A DNA stretch of 8,105 nt, from positions 1 through 8,105 of the forward strand of contig JADZBT010000087.1 in NCBI GenBank assembly GCA_020851915.1, in the 5' to 3' direction. Below the pieces are notes generated by a model, which did no database searches, was not told the DNA's origin, and was given only the letters and a program-made list of their open reading frames with translations. Shown in pieces: positions 6,536 to 8,105 of this stretch. How positions within the stretch are numbered: position 1 is the first letter of the stretch; each line of letters begins with the position of its first letter. A program made the translations under genes and the position numbers. This DNA comes from Alphaproteobacteria bacterium (lineage in GTDB: Bacteria; Pseudomonadota; Alphaproteobacteria; Rickettsiales; RI-342).

Positions 6536-7471
6536 ATGCATGATAAAAAAGTGAGAGATGGAAAATATTTCCATATGCTAGTCGAAAGCATAGAGAGAGC
6601 GATTCACCATGATCCTAACGCAACCATTGAGTCCCCCAAAAGGCTAAGAGACATTGATACTGGGAGACTCCGAGAACATGATGTTGTTATTACATTCAGG
6701 CAGAACCATCATGAAATTCGTGTTGCACTAGAATGTCGAGATCGCTCAAGAGCTGTGGGCGTTCCGGATGTTGAGGCATTTTCTAAAAAATGCGAAAAAA
6801 CATCCATACACAAGGGAGTCATTGTATCTGCAAAAGGGTTCAGAAAAACAGCCTTAGAAAAAGCAAAAATTCTTAATATTGATTGCCTTCAGCTTAAAGA
6901 GGCTGAAAAATTTGACTGGTGTGCCATGCCGGGGGTTATACAAGTCTGTAGGCGCATTAGAGGCATGAAGTTGAAAGTAATAACAAAAGATGTGCCTCCC
7001 AATACGATATTCACTCTTTTTGAAAATCCCAATACCGAGATTACAAAAAAGGAGCTGATGAACATCGGAATAAATCTCCTAAACAACATCCCTCCCGAAG
7101 AAATATTACCAGAGGAAGGCAGTTATTTTATTAAAGACGTGTCGCCCAACTTTCACTTTGTAACTTCTGATGGTATCCGGTTCGTGCCCAAGGAGCTTAG
7201 AATTGAGATTGAGTATCGAACAGAAATCAAAATGCTGCCCTTGCAATTCCTTTCTTATGACAATGAGGAAAGTGGCGAAGAGGGCTACTCTATAGCTACA
7301 ACGGAATTTAAGCATGAGGCGCTAAGGGGAAAGATAATTTTTGTGAAAAAGGGAAGCGAGCTTCGCTGTTCCTTTGTGCCAGAGCCTCTAGAGGTATTGG
7401 AAAAGCCCTGTGAGAATCAGAATTATGCTCGCCCGAGGCGTACAGCGCCCCGGCGGCGCGGTAAGCACTGA
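6536..7471 (+). CDS. Restriction endonuclease-like protein, PD-(D/E)xK (Mrr-type) fold; AT-rich, likely acquired
   Basis: This is a 311-residue soluble protein. Residues about 10-125 fit a PD-(D/E)xK/Mrr-like nuclease: a leading helix (FHMLVESIERAI), the acidic residue in REHDVVITF (Asp49), then IRVALECRDRSRAVGVPDVE (61-80) with Glu66, and GVIVSAKGFRKTALEKA (94-110). Metal-dependent cleavage of DNA is the known role of the fold. The catalytic E-x-K lysine is replaced by arginine (E66-C67-R68), a variant I recall from related proteins, so activity is likely but not certain. Residues about 140-290 form an unrecognised, probably beta-rich domain that may bind or sense a ligand. No methyltransferase or partner gene is adjacent, which fits a solitary, Mrr-like defence nuclease. 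The gene is far more AT-rich than its neighbours. The last 15 or so residues (RPRRTAPRRRGKH) come from a GC-rich repeat. The start at 6536 has AGGGG only 2 nt upstream; Met14 is an alternative but would cut into the first conserved helix. Confidence 0.8.
   Translation: MHDKKVRDGKYFHMLVESIERAIHHDPNATIESPKRLRDIDTGRLREHDVVITFRQNHHEIRVALECRDRSRAVGVPDVEAFSKKCEKTSIHKGVIVSAKGFRKTALEKAKILNIDCLQLKEAEKFDWCAMPGVIQVCRRIRGMKLKVITKDVPPNTIFTLFENPNTEITKKELMNIGINLLNNIPPEEILPEEGSYFIKDVSPNFHFVTSDGIRFVPKELRIEIEYRTEIKMLPLQFLSYDNEESGEEGYSIATTEFKHEALRGKIIFVKKGSELRCSFVPEPLEVLEKPCENQNYARPRRTAPRRRGKH
7426..7471 (+). repeat. GC-rich dispersed repeat, copy 1, overlapping the 3' end of the nuclease gene
   Basis: It begins TGCTCGCCCGAGG and contains GCGCCCCGGC and GCGCGGTAAGCACTGA. 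It aligns over its full length with the copy at 7789-7836, with a 2-nt length difference and mostly transition changes (C/T, T/C, G/A, A/G). The nuclease gene reads through this copy and its TGA (7469-7471) lies at the repeat end. The junction at about 7425 is also where the base composition switches from AT-rich back to GC-rich. Confidence 0.6.
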
Positions 7472-7483
7472 GCCTGCCGTTCT

Positions 7484-7771
7484 CTACCGGTCGCTTCGTT
7501 TTTCCAGTTTGGAAGGATCCTTCAGGCATGACTGCAAGGCCGGGGTCTGGGTCCAGCCGCATTGGCCGTCCGGTTGTTCGGTGCATTCGCCATGGGCTTT
7601 GTAGCAGCCGTATTCTTCGCGCCATTCGCAGGTGCTGATGCCGCCTGCCCCTTCGGGGTTATCGGAAACGCAGAGCTGGCCGCTGCATCCGCCTACGACG
7701 CATGTTGCGAAGGCGGGAGTTGAGAGAACGCAGAGGGTGGTGAGCAGGAGGAAGAGAAGGGTGCGGGGCAT
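7484..7771 (-). CDS. Small secreted protein with eight-cysteine cluster
   Basis: This 95-residue protein has a clear signal peptide: a short basic start (MPR), a hydrophobic core (TLLFLLLTTLCVLS) and an AFA cleavage site after residue 22. It would be exported by Sec to the periplasm or beyond. The mature part has exactly eight cysteines (24, 29, 34, 48, 56, 63, 71, 82), probably forming four disulfides, and conserved-looking blocks CVVGGCSGQLC, STCEWREEYGCY and CGWTQTPALQSCL. This matches my memory of a small family annotated as eight-cysteine-cluster domain proteins, for which no biochemical role is known to me. The start is supported by GAGGA 6 nt upstream (7778-7782 on the minus strand). 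It converges with the nuclease gene, 12 nt between stops, and is flanked by the two copies of the GC-rich repeat. Composition is like the GC-rich host, not like the nuclease gene. Confidence 0.85.
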   Translation of the reverse strand: MPRTLLFLLLTTLCVLSTPAFATCVVGGCSGQLCVSDNPEGAGGISTCEWREEYGCYKAHGECTEQPDGQCGWTQTPALQSCLKDPSKLEKRSDR

Positions 7772-7777
7772 GTGGTG

Positions 7778-7782
7778 TCCTC
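7778..7782 (-). promoter_or_regulatory. Ribosome binding site of the eight-cysteine protein gene
   Basis: GAGGA read on the minus strand, 6 nt before the ATG at 7771. Good strength and spacing, and it fixes the start immediately before an intact signal peptide. Confidence 0.65.
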
Positions 7783-7788
7783 GGATTG

Positions 7789-7836
7789 TGCTCGCCTGAG
7801 GGCGCTCATGCGCCCCGGCTGCGCGGCAAACGCTAA
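7789..7836 (+). repeat. GC-rich dispersed repeat, copy 2
   Basis: It begins TGCTCGCCTGAGG and contains a hairpin GGGCGC-TCAT-GCGCCC (7800-7815), then GGCTGCGCGG. It is the diverged partner of copy 1 at 7426-7471. A further partial copy appears to follow at about 7838-7858, where CTCGCCTAGGGCTCGCTAAGC resembles the first 21 nt of copy 2 after its initial TG. It lies directly upstream of the eight-cysteine gene, where that gene's promoter would be expected; no convincing promoter was seen in it. Confidence 0.55.
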
Positions 7837-7865
7837 ACTCGCCTAGGGCTCGCTAAGCTTTTTGT

Positions 7866-7884
7866 GAACCTGCTTCGCAGGTTC
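7866..7884 (+). repeat. Perfect 8-bp hairpin, possible weak terminator
   Basis: GAACCTGC, loop TTC, GCAGGTTC. It is followed on the plus strand by TTTCGG, too short a T run for a confident intrinsic terminator. No plus-strand gene ends just before it, so it is better seen as one module of the hairpin-rich stretch at 7789-7945. Confidence 0.5.
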
Positions 7885-7886
7885 TT

Positions 7887-7903
7887 TCGGCCTGTCACGC
7901 CGG
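7887..7903 (+). other. 17-nt look-alike of the tRNA-Asp anticodon stem-loop
   Basis: TCGGC-CTGTCAC-GCCGG has a 5-bp stem (one T-G wobble) and the exact seven-base anticodon loop of bacterial tRNA-Asp (GTC at 7894-7896). The sequence on either side is not tRNA-like: there is no D arm, no GGTTCGA T arm and no acceptor stem. It is therefore at most a fragment, such as the trace of an integration site, or a chance hairpin. Confidence 0.3.
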
Positions 7904-8104
7904 ACCATTCCCACAGGGCTGCATTGCAGCCCTGTGGGAATGGTCGGAGCGAGTAAACACATTTAGAACCAATACCGATTTGCGTCTAGTTATTTTCCAG
8001 ACACATAACCGGCTTCCCGCCTTCGCCCGGCTGGCAGCATAGGCATTAACCATCGCCTCGGCGCCGAGCGGTTCCTTCCCAGCCGGAAACGGTATGCGGG
8101 GGGC
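7895..8104 (-). CDS. Possible 3' end of a minus-strand gene entering from the right edge
   Basis: A minus-strand frame is open from the window edge to a TGA at 7895-7897. Its first 30 or so residues (IPFPAGKEPLGAEAMVNAY, then AASRAKAGSRLCVWK) have ordinary protein composition and GC-rich third positions. The last 20 or so residues are read through the 20-bp inverted repeat, which is unlikely for a real C-terminus, so the true end may be different or this may not be a gene. A second frame ends at a TAA at 7990-7992 but is arginine-heavy. No family is recognised. Apart from this and the repeats, 7772-8105 shows no gene. Confidence 0.2.
   Translation of the reverse strand, partial: APRIPFPAGKEPLGAEAMVNAYAASRAKAGSRLCVWKITRRKSVLVLNVFTRSDHSHRAAMQPCGNGPA
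7903..7945. repeat. Perfect 20-bp inverted repeat with 3-nt loop
   Basis: Arms at 7903-7922 and 7926-7945 are exact reverse complements around ATT. The left arm begins GACCATTCCCACAGGG. Short outer pairs (CTCGCT at 7849-7854 with AGCGAG at 7948-7953) could enclose it together with the 8-bp hairpin. It could terminate transcription arriving from the right on the minus strand, though no T run follows in that direction. It could equally be a REP-like repeat or an operator-like palindrome. Confidence 0.8.
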
Positions 8105-8105
8105 G

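Noticed and set aside
7866..7945. A complete tRNA-Asp gene around the CTGTCAC loop
   Set aside because: Only the anticodon arm matches. The D arm, T arm and acceptor stem are absent and the 3' side is the 20-bp palindrome.
7789..7945. CRISPR array or tandem repeat array
   Set aside because: The repeats here are hairpins and two diverged copies about 360 bp apart, without regular spacing, identical repeats or spacers.

Overview
The window is GC-rich (one sampled line of the MFS gene is about 70% G+C) and looks like part of an alphaproteobacterial chromosome. The clearest hint is the PdhS/DivJ-like style of the histidine kinase core at the left edge. The genus cannot be named from this stretch alone. 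The layout mixes ordinary chromosomal genes (sensor kinase, amino acid permease, MHS-type MFS transporter) with accessory material (a TPR/transglutaminase-like protein, an AT-rich nuclease gene, a secreted cysteine-cluster protein) and several non-coding repeat elements.

Left part (1-3641): the 3' end of a membrane sensor histidine kinase (+) converges on a two-gene minus-strand unit. A 150-bp symmetrical inverted-repeat element (831-980) sits between them and contains two perfect 9-bp hairpins. The minus-strand unit starts at 3641 with a 796-residue protein. Its N-terminal half resembles the TPR-rich bacterial relatives of the MAP3K TRAFs-binding domain (DUF4071), and its C-terminal half carries what looks like a transglutaminase/papain-type Cys-His-Asp triad. 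An 87-residue protein of unknown function follows after 2 nt.

Middle (3642-6530): a 159-bp divergent intergenic region with candidate promoters in both directions leads on the plus strand into an APC-superfamily amino acid permease and, 27 nt later, an MHS-family MFS transporter. These two probably form a transport operon.

Right part (6531-8105): 5 nt after the MFS stop the base composition drops sharply (about 35% G+C in one sampled line) in a gene for a PD-(D/E)xK, Mrr-type restriction-endonuclease-like protein, a probable horizontally acquired solitary defence nuclease. Its last codons lie in a GC-rich repeat, of which a diverged second copy lies about 360 bp downstream. Between the copies is a minus-strand gene for a small secreted protein with exactly eight cysteines after the signal peptide. 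From 7772 to the end there is no confident gene. This stretch holds the second repeat copy, an 8-bp hairpin, a 17-nt look-alike of the tRNA-Asp anticodon arm and a perfect 20-bp inverted repeat. The end of a further minus-strand gene may enter from the right edge.

The best candidates for something little described are the TPR/TRAFs-binding-like plus transglutaminase-like fusion with its 87-residue partner, and the repeat that supplies the C-terminus of the nuclease gene.
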